Shown here piece by piece: positions 34,610-46,189 of a stretch of DNA of 64,000 nt. The stretch covers positions 1-64,000 of the forward strand of contig WNNJ02000010.1 in NCBI GenBank assembly GCA_012934845.2, written 5' to 3'. Origin of the DNA: Pomphorhynchus laevis (lineage: Eukaryota; Acanthocephala; Palaeacanthocephala; Echinorhynchida; Pomphorhynchidae). The notes under the pieces are model-generated. The model did not search any database and was not told where the DNA came from. It was given only the letters and a program-made list of their open reading frames with translations. Made by a program: the position numbers and the translations under genes. Within the stretch, counting starts at the first letter, position 1; each line of letters opens with the position of its first letter.

Positions 34610-35875
34610 ATTTTGATGACTATTTTATTCTGGATGCTACTTTAATCATATCTTAAGCCGACAGCAGTACGCTACATTTCAGTATTGGTGGACCTCATCA
34701 ACTATTGATCCAATACTTATGTTTCCAGTTTCGATCTTTTAATGTTGGCTGACGATCACTAAACTCGTCTGCTTTATTGGCAATTAGATTTAATTAAAAC
34801 CATAGATGACTAATTTAATAATAGTAATCATTAGGATAAATAGGTAGGTTTTTAATTTGAAGGTAGCACCTTCCCCTACCAACGCTAATTTAATTTAAAA
34901 TCAGAAATCATTTCAATTAAATGTCTTATAATGTAAGACGGAAGTCTTTCATTAAAACTAAAATGCCAATAAATAACGTCATGTGTAATAAAACCGCTTG
35001 AGTTTACTATATTATATAGTTTTATATATTATATAGTTCTCGCGTTCGAAAACAGAAATTACATCAATACATGCCATTTCAAAATTAATAAATTTATTTA
35101 ACAAAAATAAACAATATGTTCATTTATTTATTTCTTAAAGATTACATTAATCGTTACATATTAGTATATTCAATCAACGGGTAGAGAGAATGTCATATGA
35201 AGAAATTTTTGTTTTCCGTGGTTTTTGTATTTAAAATTTCATTAATTTTAATGAAATGCAAGATAGGTTTTTAAATTGAAGATAGAACTATCCCTTATCA
35301 ACGCTGATTTAATTTAAATTTAGAAATGATTTCAATTAAATTTGCAAAATGTAAGACGAAAGTCTTTCATTGAAAATTAGGTATTGGATCAGTAGTTGAT
35401 GAGGTCCACCAATACTGAAATGTAGCGTACTGCTGTTAGCGTATAGATAAGATTAAAGTAGAATGTAGAATAAAAATAGTCAAATTATTAATAGTAAAAA
35501 TGACTGCACAGGTATATCAACTTAAAATTAGGAAACAAACTTTAGATGACTAGTTTGATAATAGCAATTAATTGCAAAAATACGTAGGTTTTCAAATTGA
35601 AGGTAGCATATTCCATTCCCAACGTTGATTTAATTTAAAATCAGAAATTAGTTTAATTAAATTTGCAAAATGTAAGACGAAAGTCTTTCATTAAATCTAA
35701 ATGCTAATAAAGCAGACGAGTCGAGTAATCGTCAGCCAACATTAAAATGGCCGGAACATGACACGTAGGTATTGGATCAGTAGCTGATGAGGTTCACCAA
35801 TACTGAAATGTAGCGTACTGCTGTTGACTTCTACATAGGATTAAAGTAGTGTGCAGAATAAAAAATAGTCATCGA
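34610..35875. repeat. SINE-B cluster
   Basis: Contains one minus-strand SINE-B (34610-34800) and two plus-strand ones (cores at 35388-35470 and 35765-35870). A companion module of about 130 bp occurs at 34840-34975, 35258-35375 and 35575-35695 (TAGGTTTTTAATTTGAAG to GTCTTTCATT). In the last copy module and core are joined by a linker with AGCAGACGAGTCGAG, showing the full element order. Core hairpin arms GUAUUGG/CCAAUAC surround a UGAUGAG motif. Confidence 0.8.
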
Positions 35876-36149
35876 AATTTCAGAAAGGTATACTATTAAT
35901 AAAGACAGGCTTAAAGCGAATAATTTTCTAAGTTTCGCTAAAGTGAGCTTCCTCAATCTACAACAAATAGCACATGCTATTTCCACATCCCATTTATAAA
36001 TGTTTTTAATATTTATACCAGATTTTTCGTCTGTCATAAATTAATCTATCATTCGTTGTTCCAGTCGTTTACGGTCTTTGGATTTTATCACTCCACCTCG
36101 ATTAATCACGTAATCAAATATATCTTGTGTGCTATAATGTTGCGTGATG

Positions 36150-36419
36150 CAATGGTTAACAACAGCATCGCGATGAACGAGTTTTTCCAATGTCCGATCG
36201 TCGGTTATTTAATCTTCTGTTCATACTTAAGCTGGTTTCACCGGCATATTGGATTTTGCATATTCTGCACGTCGCATTATATACGTTACTAACGGATACA
36301 CATACCGCTGTGTTGTAACACTTATATTTTAATCCAGTTATTGTGCTAGTAACTGAATCTGTATTTAATATGTTTACACAGCACTTCGCTCTCGCGCGTT
36401 TGAAATTTTGACGTGTCAT
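36150..36419 (-). mobile_element. PLE GIY-YIG nuclease fragment
   Basis: An 87-codon minus-strand frame with the PLE linker and nuclease pattern: ITGLKYKCYN, VSNVYNATCRICKIQYAGET (two cysteines three apart, then the YIG-equivalent YAG), LSMNRRLNNRRSDIG. It breaks off after the R-S-D-I block. A possible downstream tail continues to about 35830 in another frame. Dead fragment of a P2-like PLE. Confidence 0.8.
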
Positions 36420-36682
36420 TATTCTAGGAGAATTCGTTAAGCTAGAACGCGTTAATATCTTCTTAATTGTATTGCGAGCCGCAAATGCTAGTAGTGGAGG
36501 TGATTTCCAAGTGTTTTAGAAATTGCAGTCAAACTTTAATTAATTTTCCGTGGCAAATTTCGAAATGATAAATTAAATGGTAAGACACACTTGCTTTGTT
36601 TTTGCGCATAATTCTTCCTTTTTCAACAACAAATTCTTGATAGGAAAAAACAAATAATATACAAGATTTTTCCTGTCAACCA

Positions 36683-36919
36683 CTGGTCCGGGTGTCGGGT
36701 CGTGGAGGCAGTTCACGAACCAAACTACTCCAGACATCGCAATCCGGTGCGACAGACCAAAGTTCTCTTTCAGATAGCCAAGGCGGTCTTCGGTCAGTTT
36801 CGAGATTTGATATCTTCACCGGTATCGAGGTCTACCTCGAGGTCTCTTTCCAGAAAGTATGGCCTAGAAAATTCTCCGAGGAAGGCGATCCCTAGACATC
36901 TTCGGGATGTCTAGGGATC
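36683..36919 (-). mobile_element. RTE-like LINE, short 3' fragment
   Basis: Minus-strand copy of the same 3' end as 8636-8862 (CCACTGGTCCGGGTGTCGGG on the plus strand corresponds to its terminus). Its 5' limit coincides with a 14-bp inverted repeat (36887-36900 and 36906-36919, arm GATCCCTAGACATC). Confidence 0.82.
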
Positions 36920-37193
36920 ACCTCTTTCTTTTTTCGGTTTTCTTAATTTTAATATCGCTTCCTAAATTGATCTAAATACGTATCTGTACGTTTATCCTCT
37001 GTTGATCAATTGTTGTGTGTTTTGTGCATCTATTGCACTCAGTAGCGCAAGTGTGATACTACTAACTTTTATAATAGGTAAAGCTCAATGTTTAATTATA
37101 TTTATCCTCATTGACACGGATGTGCACTCTGTGGATGTAAATAAACTTGTTGCCTGCAAGGTTTGTGATAAATGTTTGTTTGAACTCGTTTCC

Positions 37194-37277
37194 TAGATGT
37201 AACTATCTGGTTAGTTCCATCTAGGAGATGTATTAACCAGATAGTTACATCTATTATTAACCAGATAGTTACATCTA
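37194..37277. repeat. inverted and direct 20-bp repeats
   Basis: TAGATGTAACTATCTGGTTA (37194-37213) is followed by two inverted copies (37234-37253 and 37258-37277), then weaker GATAACTATC iterations to about 37350. Confidence 0.85.
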
Positions 37278-37379
37278 GGAGATATAACTAATTTACCGGT
37301 TAGTTATAACTGACTGATAGGAGATAACTATCTATCGGTTAGTTCATATTTTTATTCTTCAGTATTTGCCTCGCTTTGG

Positions 37380-37860
37380 AGCGGGGTTGGCTATGTGAGA
37401 TTTAGCCCTCAATTTCGCTCAATCTTGAGCCTTGTCTGGGTAAAGTCCAGATGTCATCAGATCTGTATGAAGGTCATATAGCCATCGTTGCTTTGATCGA
37501 CCTTTCGTACGTTTGCATATGATCCCGTGCTTTAAGGCGGTCTTTGCAAGGAAGTAATTTTCACATCGCAACACGTGGCCGTACCACCGGAGTTTGGCAT
37601 ATTGCAGTTTGCTCACGATTGGGCGACCACGTATCTTTGGAGGATATCCATATTTATTACGTGGTCACGTCGCCTATTCCACTTATTCATCGCAGCATTT
37701 TGTCTCCATAATCGATAAGCGTCGTTGGGCTGTCTTGATAATAGAACAGCATTCTGTGCCGTACATGGCCACATGACGGATGAATGAGCGATAGATCTTT
37801 GACTTTAGATGGTATTTAATTCGACGGTCACATAAAACGCTTGTATCTATCGTTTAGTTA
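37380..37860 (-). mobile_element. RTE-clade LINE, C-terminal fragment
   Basis: The minus strand encodes KLQYAKLRWYGHVLR, then GRSKQRWLYDLHTDL and GLYPDKAQD (37616-37419), the well-known end of RTE-type reverse transcriptases. Upstream blocks (ECCSIIKTAQRRLSIMETKC-like) lie in other frames to about 37860. Different subfamily from the 8.3-kb element. Confidence 0.82.
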
Positions 37861-38200
37861 TCTATCTATAACTAACCATCTAGAAATATTAAGTTATACG
37901 TACCCAAGAACACCTACATTGTAAATTTGAGTACAGTTTAGTGAAGGCAGGTCTTGTGAATGATACGCACCACAAGAGGGAAGAAATGCAGATGATCGAA
38001 AATTTAGTGACCGACGAGTCATATGCCTCAACGACGACCATTGTTACAGCTGGAGCGATACAACCTAAAACTTGTGGATTTAGCTTAACTTATTTAATGT
38101 GCTATTTAGATCGAAAAGGTCAAGAAGGCAGGAACGTCATCATTTCTCTCTACGTATTAGTATATCTAAATTGCTTATATATTGTTTAGTATGAGATCAT
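37861..38200. other. unassigned
   Basis: An 82-codon frame (37941-38189, +) without recognised domain; no other feature seen. Confidence 0.3.
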
Positions 38201-39010
38201 GAAAATCGATTGAAATTCAGGACTGATGATCCTGTAATGTTAGCTTAATTATCTGTTGAATAGTTGAGAGGTAACACAAGGTGACTTTCGTATTGAAAAC
38301 CAGCACCAGAATTTATCATTCATGACTTCCATCATGATCTCCAGAAACTGCATTGTCCGATATGCTCTCTGGGATGCCTTTTATAGATTGTATCGTATGA
38401 GATCATGAAGATCGATTGAAATCGGGACTCGTGATCCTTTGATGGATGCTTATTTATGTAATGAATAGTTGCTAGTCACACGAGGTGACTTTCGCATTGA
38501 AAACCAGCTACAGAATCCTTCCTTCATGATATCCAATTCCATACACCCTGACTACTAACGGCCACATTGCCACAGCCGTTTTCGTTACGCCCGCTTTTTG
38601 CCACATGTTGGTAGCCCCGGACTCATCAAAAGGCTGACTACCATGTATTCACCTTTCGAAATTCGACTTATCCGATATTCGAGCTGTCGCTCTCCGTACT
38701 TTGCTTGTGCTCTTGACTGCTGAGCTACGAATCCATGATTATCAGATTTCACACAGCATATGGAACTTTCCATCATGATCTCTTGAAACTGAATTGTCCG
38801 AGATACTCTCTGGCCTGCTTATTGTAGATTGTTTAGTATGATACCATGACAATCGATTGAAATCGGAACTGATGATCCTGTTATGGATGCTTTGTTATCT
38901 ATTAAATATTTGCTAGGTCACACAAGGTGACTTTCGCATTGAAAAGCTGCTACAAAATCATTCCTTCATGACTTCCAATTCCATCCACCTTGACTACTAA
39001 CGGCATTATC
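38200..39010 (-). repeat. SINE family S1, tandem copies
   Basis: Three body copies repeat the blocks AGGTGACTTTCGCATTGAAAA and TCCTTCATGA at about 38290, 38485 and 38930. One copy keeps a clear tRNA head on the minus strand near 38735-38665: A box GTAGCTCAGCAGTCAAGAGC and B-box-like AGCTCGAATATCGG. Downstream of it is the hairpin GGUAG/CUACC with loop motif UUUUGAUGAGUCC (about 38635-38605). Confidence 0.82.
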
Positions 39011-39029
39011 GTCACAAAAGGGCGCCGTG

Positions 39030-42000
39030 AAAGACTATCACCTGCGATTTTTCAGTATAGAATAAGATTGGATGAGGATAACTGATCTTTTAATCTTAAA
39101 AAGAATCGGCTGATGTCCGAGACTACATCTTTGCACCCGTGTCCAGAAAACAGGGATATGGTATCATCAGCATATACCACAAGAAGTTGATCGCGTTTGA
39201 AAGTCTTGATATAAGATCGGAGAAAGTCGGGAACCTTGAGTCACACCTGTAATAGGGTAGAACTGATGTACATCAGGGTCGTCTTTATAGTAGAACCGCT
39301 TGGTGTGCAGCAATATCTCCACCCTGTTAACAATTCTCGCAGGCATCCGAGAGACCTGACAGAGGAGATAACAAAGGAAATGAAGATGCGGTCAAATGCA
39401 GCGGAGAAGTCAAGAAAAACAGCCACAGCGAGTTAATGACTGTTATACCGACAAAAATGATGCACTTCACCAATTGCTGAATGGATCGAGCGCCCTTTGG
39501 TAAACCCATAAAAACGGTGGGGTTAAGTTACGCCTACTTAAATAGTCGAGGATTCTACGCGCAAGCGCTTTTTCGTAGATGGATATGAGGGAATTTTGAA
39601 TCGAAATGGGCCGCAGGTCTTTGGCACATGAAACCAATTTTTTCTTTGGTCAAAATATACGTCGGCTACAATTGATGCCTGCTATATTCGATAGTAAGAT
39701 TAAAAGCATTTTGACGACCACTTCTCTTCTTTAATCGGCTGTCAAAAGCTGGCAAACTCGAGAAGAGAGTGAAGTGACGGTTTTGGAGGTGCCCGAAAGT
39801 GGTCTCCAAGTGTTAAGGATATCCGTAATAGAAAAGTATCTGCTCCTGGAGTCACCCCATGGCGTAATTGACTGGGGGAGAAAGCGTGGCTCCATGATTA
39901 TGTAGGGCTAGTTACTCCTCTAAAACTCTATCAAGACCTACGCTATCAATCCAACCCGATGCTCTCTCCCGGCAGCAGGCCAACTTCCTCCTTCTTGAAT
40001 ATCTTCCATAAGGAAGCCTAAGAGGGATTAAGATGATCAATAATCGTCCTGTCCCTACTCAGCTGGAGACTATTTCTAGAAATCCAGTATTTATTCGAGA
40101 GAACAAAGCGGAAGAAAGCAGAGAGATTGGAGAGCTGTAGCATTTTTGCTAGGACCTTAGGTTTTGTTGGAGTGGAATTGTAAATGCGACCTCTATAGGT
40201 AGTCGAAATGATCCGGGTAGCTTGTGAAGAGAAGTAGGAATTAGATTCGGTCAAACTCTCATTCCCTATTGTGGGGAAGAGTTGGATAGCTGCATGAAAG
40301 AAGCCCACTTTGATAGGATCAAAGTGAAACCTCCTTCTAAGCAACGTACATTCCTTTAGCCGCCAGCGTATTGGGTCATGAGAAGTGGTTAGCTGTTGGA
40401 GCAACTGTTCAGTATAGATCGGTTTTAACAATCACATCCTATGTAGCAATAATATGTCGAGGAGTGAATTTACTGTAGAGCAATGAAAGGTGGGGGTTGG
40501 TGGTTTATGTGTAAGATAGTCATTTCTGGCTCTGCGGATTTCTGCATTAATCCAACGACAAGTTTTGTCGTTGAAGTCACCAAGTAACTTGTCCTAGCCG
40601 CTACCTAAAATACGGTCTAGGAGGTCACGGTTTTTGTAAATCTCTCCCGGCCGGATGTAGACATTGGCTATACTGATGTGTTTACCGTTCTTGACAAGTG
40701 ATATAGTTAAACAAGAAACGGCTGGACATGAGTAGTTTAGTATGAGGGAAGACCTTAAGGAACATCTAACTAATATTAGACGACTTTGAGAAGAGGAGTG
40801 AGGAGGGGTTATGTACTAAGTAAAGTGAGTGGTAATGTGCTTTGGGATAAATCGAGTAATGTCCTAGGGGAGGCGGATAGACCGCGTCTCCTGAAGGACT
40901 ATAACATCTGCATATTTACCAGATAGAAGACTCAGGGCAGAAGTATCTCGTGAATTCCACTTAATGATATTTAGTAAAAAAGGCTCTTGAGTACTTCCCA
41001 TGGCGTCATGATAACCAGAGTTGGACGCTCTCCATCTAATCGGAACCAAAGGCGAAAATGTGGCCCGTTCCGTCACCAGTAACGAGAGGTGGAGTCACTT
41101 GCCAACGGGCAATATTTTTATTTCCCTCGTTAGCCACATCCCAGATCAAATTCTTCCGAGCCATCTTCAGAGTGGCTATGCTCAGCGCTGACCCGGTTCC
41201 TTTCTTAGATTTTGGTTGCTTCTTTATATTGTTTGTTTTCCTAGAAGGAGGAGAACGGAAAGATGCCGCTAATTGCCCCGTCAATTTTTGGACCAGCTCT
41301 TCAAGGTGGATCATTGATGCCTGATGCTTCTCTTCAATAAGTTTCAGAATTTCCATATCCAGCATCATGCCGTCTTTCTTGTTAGACAAGACAGCTTTTA
41401 CTAAGCTAGTCGTTTTTGCTGTCACACTCTTGTGTCTCTTTTGATGTGCCTAAAGATTTTACACTTTTTTGACCATGTGAGGTGCTCACCACCGCAGTTT
41501 GAGCAAAATGGCTTACTTTCACACTTCCCAGGATGTATAGCAGTAGTACCACACTCCCGCACTTATGGGGTAGGGAACATCCAGCTGACCAATGATCCCA
41601 CTGATGACAATTGTTGCAGTGAGGGTAAGTTAGTAAGTCGGTTTCGATGATTGAAAATCACAAGTTATACCCCATAAAATTATTGCATGTCGAAATCGAA
41701 AGTATTATAGCTTCATCCACCGGGGCATTCCAAAACGTCACGGGAATGGAGAAGCCTTTGTCTCTTTTATAGAACAAAGGTTTGAGATTTTGTAATTACT
41801 ATCTAGGGTTGATATATCTTCCTCTGAAATGAAGGTTGGCATATTGTTTACCTTAATTGTTGCAAGGATTGGTTTGGAAGAAATTATATCTAGTTCAGAA
41901 TGTTCGTTATAAAAGTAGTCAACGTACGACATTACCAGATTTGGAGTGCTGAATGAGATTTTTATCTCAGATTCGTAGTATTTTATAGCGGTGAACAAGA

Positions 42001-42215
42001 TTATTTTTTTATTGATCGGCAAAGTCTCTTATAAAAAATTGAGCATCTTCTGCCTTTCCAGAGGCATCAAAAGTTTGATAATCACCAGATTGGACAAACA
42101 ATTTTGGTACCGGGGAAAGATCCCCCTCCGGAATATTTTCACGAGAAGCTAAATCTCTACTCACTTCCTTAAAGAATTCGTTATCACTGAATTCTTTGAT
42201 CGCTCCGACGTGTTT
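39030..42215 (-). mobile_element. decayed two-ORF LINE (I/R1/Jockey-like)
   Basis: Read on the minus strand. First ORF remnants: 42215-41036, with a CCHC-type zinc-knuckle region (CxNCHQWDHW and CGGEH-like blocks, about 41620-41440) and a basic segment (KKQPKSKKGTGS). Second ORF remnants: an endonuclease start FLLNIIKWNSRDTS with DVIVLQETRS (about 40980-40870), a mid region with the pattern ISIYEKALARRILDYL, then AVFLDFSAAFDR (39430, RT motif A), GVTQGSRLSPILY (about 39250) and VVYADDT (about 39185, motif C). Many stops and frame shifts are present throughout. The order zinc knuckle, endonuclease, RT is that of I/R1/Jockey-type LINEs; the exact clade is not settled. Confidence 0.8.
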
Positions 42216-42239
42216 AATTTACTCATTTTTGTGTTTTTA

Positions 42240-42840
42240 CGGATTTGAATCTACAATTCTAAATATATGAACGAATCCATCAAAGGATCTCCAAAGCGGT
42301 TCGACTTAGCGCGTTTCCTGTGAAAACTACAAATATAAGAAAGCATCTGGAAATACCAAGCGGACGAAATGCCCTGAGTATCTAACACACATGCATCAGT
42401 GAACATGAATCTGGAAATTTGGAAGTGAATACCGACTTGGATTTGAATTTAGAATTCTAAATATATGAAGGAATCTATAAAGGATATCTTGAAAGTTTTC
42501 ATATAAATAGGAAATTATAGAGTGAATGGATGTATAATAGAGAGTTCATAGCGTGTGCCAACGATACGACTCTAGTTCGAATCGTGAAAGAAACAAAATA
42601 ATTTCTGAGGGAAATGCCGGTACTCAACACTGATGACCTCTAGTGTACAATGGAACGTCAAAGCGGACGAAATGACCTGAGTATCTAACACACATACATC
42701 AGTGATATGAATCTGGGAATTTGGAAGTGAATACTGACTTGGATTTGAATCAACAATTCTAAATATATGAAGGAATTCATCAAAGGATCTCCAAGGCGGT
42801 TTGACTATTCAGATTTCCCGTAAAATTTACAGACGTTTTT
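42240..42840 (+). repeat. tandemly duplicated SINE-like repeat
   Basis: A block of about 90 bp (AAGCGGACGAAATG to GGATTTGAAT) occurs at 42357 and 42662, and the TTCTAAATATATGAA block occurs three times. Between them a tRNA-like head is visible at 42525-42600 (AGTTCATAGCGTGTGCC and B-box-like CTAGTTCGAATCG), so the unit is probably a SINE. Confidence 0.6.
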
Positions 42841-43087
42841 TTAAGCTGAATGCTGAGTAATAAAACATTTTAGTTATATTTCTATTAAATAAGTATAACA
42901 CAATTTCCATAACGTGAAATAATCTAATTAACGATTGAAAACATGTTACTGAATTTCTTATTTACCGACGATAAAATGCTTTCCTAGAATAATTCTAAAA
43001 TGTTTAAAAATTGATATAAAGACACGGTTTACAATACGGTAATTCATTGTCTAATTTAAAAATTAAAGAACCGAGAGAATTCAATAT

Positions 43088-43725
43088 AAAAAATTTAAAT
43101 TGTTACAAATTTTCGATCTTTACTGCGATTATCATCAGGACTTTTTGATTGTATAATTACAATCAAAAATATATAGTGAAAAATAATCTGGCAGAAGGCA
43201 ACTATCAAGTTAGTCAGGAAAAATAAACTTGCCATTAGTGGTTAGACGGGTTGGAACATCTGGTTTATCGCCCTTAAAATTATTGGCAGGATCGTGATAT
43301 CGTAAAATAATTGCCTCCTTAATTTTCCTAATAGTCTTATCACTTTCGTGAGTTAATCTCTGCACCGGCAAAATTTAAATCGTGTCCATGAGCAGCAAAA
43401 GGTTCCACACAGCTGAGCTGGTTTGTTCTAGCCGTATTGCGCGTTTATGCCCTAATAACCAAGCAGCGAGCTTTTCGCCTGTTTGACCAATGTAACTGGA
43501 ACCACAATTATTACATGGAATACTGTAGATTCCTCCAAATTTTAAATATTTTGGCTTGATTTTGCATAACCCTGTAATACTGGGGCCCCTCTAATGACAA
43601 GTTTACAGTTGCTTTCTGCCAGATCTATTTTGCTATATATTTTTGATTGTAATTGTGCATTGTTATGCCCTAATGATAATCGCAGTAGTGATCGAAAATT
43701 TGTAACAATTAAATTTTTTTTATAT
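43088..43725 (-). mobile_element. PLE with inverted terminal arms, GIY-YIG remnant
   Basis: The minus strand (43570-43210) encodes GGIYSIPCNNCGSSYIGQTG, the GIY and YIG motifs of a PLE nuclease, then GHKRAIR and a diverged tail with KTIRKIKEAIILRYHD. Stops interrupt it. It is bracketed by inverted arms of about 120 bp (43088-43212 and 43605-43725; both contain AAATTTTCGATC, GCGATTATCAT and ATTACAATCAAAAATATATA in opposite orientations). Inverted terminal copies are a known arrangement of PLE insertions. Confidence 0.85.
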
Positions 43726-45019
43726 TTACTTCTCTCTATTTATTCAATTTTTTAAAAACAATGGAGTCTGCTTGCACAAGCAGTAAATTGAGCTAAATTG
43801 AAGTAAATTTAGGCTATTTATTTTATTCGTTTACTTAAATTGATTTTAAGTCAAGATAAACTGATGTTCATTTTGTATAACATCACTATTGTTCAATATG
43901 TATTATAAATTAGTTTTAACACCACAAAGTTGTAACCCGAATCATATTGCAATTTTAACAAAGAAACAATTAAAGATACGTTAATTTTGATGAGTTGTAG
44001 AAATGTGTTTAATTATTAACCCAATTTATTTAAACGGCAAAGATCTCAACAAGCACTTTCGTTGATTATATTGTTGACACTAATTGCATGTGAGATAAAA
44101 TACGACATAATAGAAGTGATGTAAGGCTCTATTTTTAATACAAATCAAAATAAATCGTGTGAAATTGCTAATTATATTCTGTCTAAAAGTAATAAACAAA
44201 TATTTAACCAAGCTAATTAAACTGTTTTTAGTCAAATTGTAAGTATAAAGAACAAATTGAATTTCACTTATATTGACAGCATTTCCATCGAACGATAATC
44301 AAGTAAAGGTAATTGTAATAACATTTCAATAATTATCATTACAGATTTATTTTAACTTAATAGTTAGATAATAGTTACTTTTATACGAAATACATTTGAA
44401 TATTAAAAAATCGATTGGAGCTAAAGTGGAAAAACAGAGATTTAACCAATTAAGAAATATCCGTACACACGGTTGATCGTTTTTAAAAGTTTACAAAACT
44501 TTATTTTTAGAAGAGTTTAAAAGTATATTTTGTTTATTAATTTAAAATTTTATATTTTAAGACTTTCAACTGAATTGCTTGGCTTCTAATTAATTTGAAT
44601 TATTTCTTTGGTTTATTCCTGCTCAATTAAAAAACATGTATAACTGCATATAATAAATATCTGATACTAAATCATTCTATAATGCAGATTAATTATTTTA
44701 ATATTATGAATTTTCCTTAATCTATTTAAACAAACTCTTTTATACGAAAATAAAGGTATCATTTGAGTATCAATCAAACAAATATTTTTGTAAAAAAATC
44801 AAATTCCGGGGCTTCAATTTGGCGCTTCCAAGAGTTGCCAGTTATGTTCAAAACAACTATTTTGAAGCAGCTATTGCGTGCTGATTTTTGCCAATCAGAC
44901 ATAGGACAGCCTTTCCGATCAAACGCTTTGTGATTTCCCATACATCAATGGTTATGACGCCGGGATTATTTGCTCACAATGCTCCGCTGTATCTCCTGGT
45001 TTGCACTATTCTACTATTT
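43726..45019. other. AT-rich noncoding stretch
   Basis: No supportable gene. 44800-45015 is less AT-rich and has short open segments on both strands, but no recognised domain. Confidence 0.5.
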
Positions 45020-45260
45020 CTTAACTTATAAAAAATAAAAAATAAGTTTTATAAGATTTTATATAATTTATATCAAGTTAAAATGAAAAATTGAAATTTT
45101 TACATAAAAGTTAATTTTTATGAATTGACTTAAAAATAACAGACCACGAATTCGAATACAAAATAGAGCGCATCAGAATGAACTGTTATGCTATAAGGTT
45201 TCGGTCAGGATTCCTTGACCCAGCATATCAGTGGGGACAAAACACGATATGTAAATAAAT
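45020..45260 (-). mobile_element. PLE family P1, diverged 3' end
   Basis: On the minus strand: the structured block with ACTGATATGC facing GCATAACAGT, GAAACC and TCTGATG, then the P1 tail (AATTCATAAAAATTAAC, AAGTTAAAATGAAAAATTG on the plus strand in reverse). An old copy; its first paired position is A-U where other copies have G-U. Confidence 0.78.
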
Positions 45261-45518
45261 TCATACGAAACGCTAAAAAATAAACAATGAACTGCTCATA
45301 TATGGCTTTTAGCAATAAACCGCTCTGTGATCCGTATAGATTTTAGCATATCTTATCTGAAATCTTCCAAGAATGTAGAAAAGTCCGAAATTTAAAGCGT
45401 AAAGACTTGTTTTATCATTCTTTAAATAGCCGTGATACTATAAACGTGTTATAAAAATATCACTTAATTTCGAAAATATTCGCTAGATACTTGGAATCTG
45501 CTTTTAAACAAAGATGAA

Positions 45519-45720
45519 TTGAATAAATTCAAACTTTTGTATACTTTTCTAGCAGAAACAAAAATGATTATTTTGATTATTCAATTCAAACACGAATTGA
45601 AAGATGGATTATGTGGATCCATACCTTGCTTAAATACACGATGTAAATGTTGTGAAGATATTCGAGAAATAAATTTTCGAGAAAATACACACAAATTGTC
45701 TTGCTTGATATACTAGACGT
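45519..45720 (+). mobile_element. PLE linker/zinc-finger fragment
   Basis: Encodes GSIPCLNTRCKCCEDI, the cysteine-rich segment that precedes GIY-YIG in many PLEs, followed by an INFRENTHKLSC block. It stops before the nuclease. The same segment (GSSTPCKDKRCKCC) occurs at about 46240-46290. Confidence 0.72.
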
Positions 45721-45957
45721 TGAGTCACGACTTTCAGTCATCACGTCACTTCTAGAGGAAGTCCAGTCTATCAAGCAACACCATTTACTCTAATGCCGCA
45801 TTTCGTAAGAAATTCTGGACTATATATACACTACTAATATATATATTAGGAAAGACTTGACACCGACGACCAGGATACTTATTGTATTCGCTCATATATT
45901 AATATTAAAGAATAAACTGGTGTTAACACCAGTTAATTCCTTAATATCAATATATAT

Positions 45958-46061
45958 ACAATTTATTTCAAAGCTTTCGGATAACCCTTCTTCAGCAACG
46001 TTAGGGTGATTTTGAAATCGTTGCTGAAGAAGGGTTATCCGAAAGCGTTGAAATAAATTGT
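45958..46061. repeat. 43-bp inverted repeat of a PLE 3'-end motif
   Basis: Arms 45958-46000 and 46019-46061 match except at one position, around an 18-nt spacer. The right arm contains CTGAAGAAGGGTTATCCGAAAG, the hairpin-type motif seen at other P2 PLE ends. Confidence 0.93.
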
Positions 46062-46189
46062 GTTTATTACATTATTATAACGATTTAAAATTAATATATA
46101 ATTATAATTCTTTATAAACAGCCTCCGGAGGTCTATTTCAAGACGCTATTAATAATCTGTGTAATTATCAGTTAATTAATCCAGAAAAC

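Noticed and set aside
34610-35875. SINE CUGAUGAG motifs as hammerhead ribozymes
   Set aside because: GAAA is absent or not adjacent to a stem II, and no cleavage triplet is in place; only the loop motif is shared.
41058-41324. 88-codon plus-strand frame
   Set aside because: Antisense of the decayed LINE ORF1.
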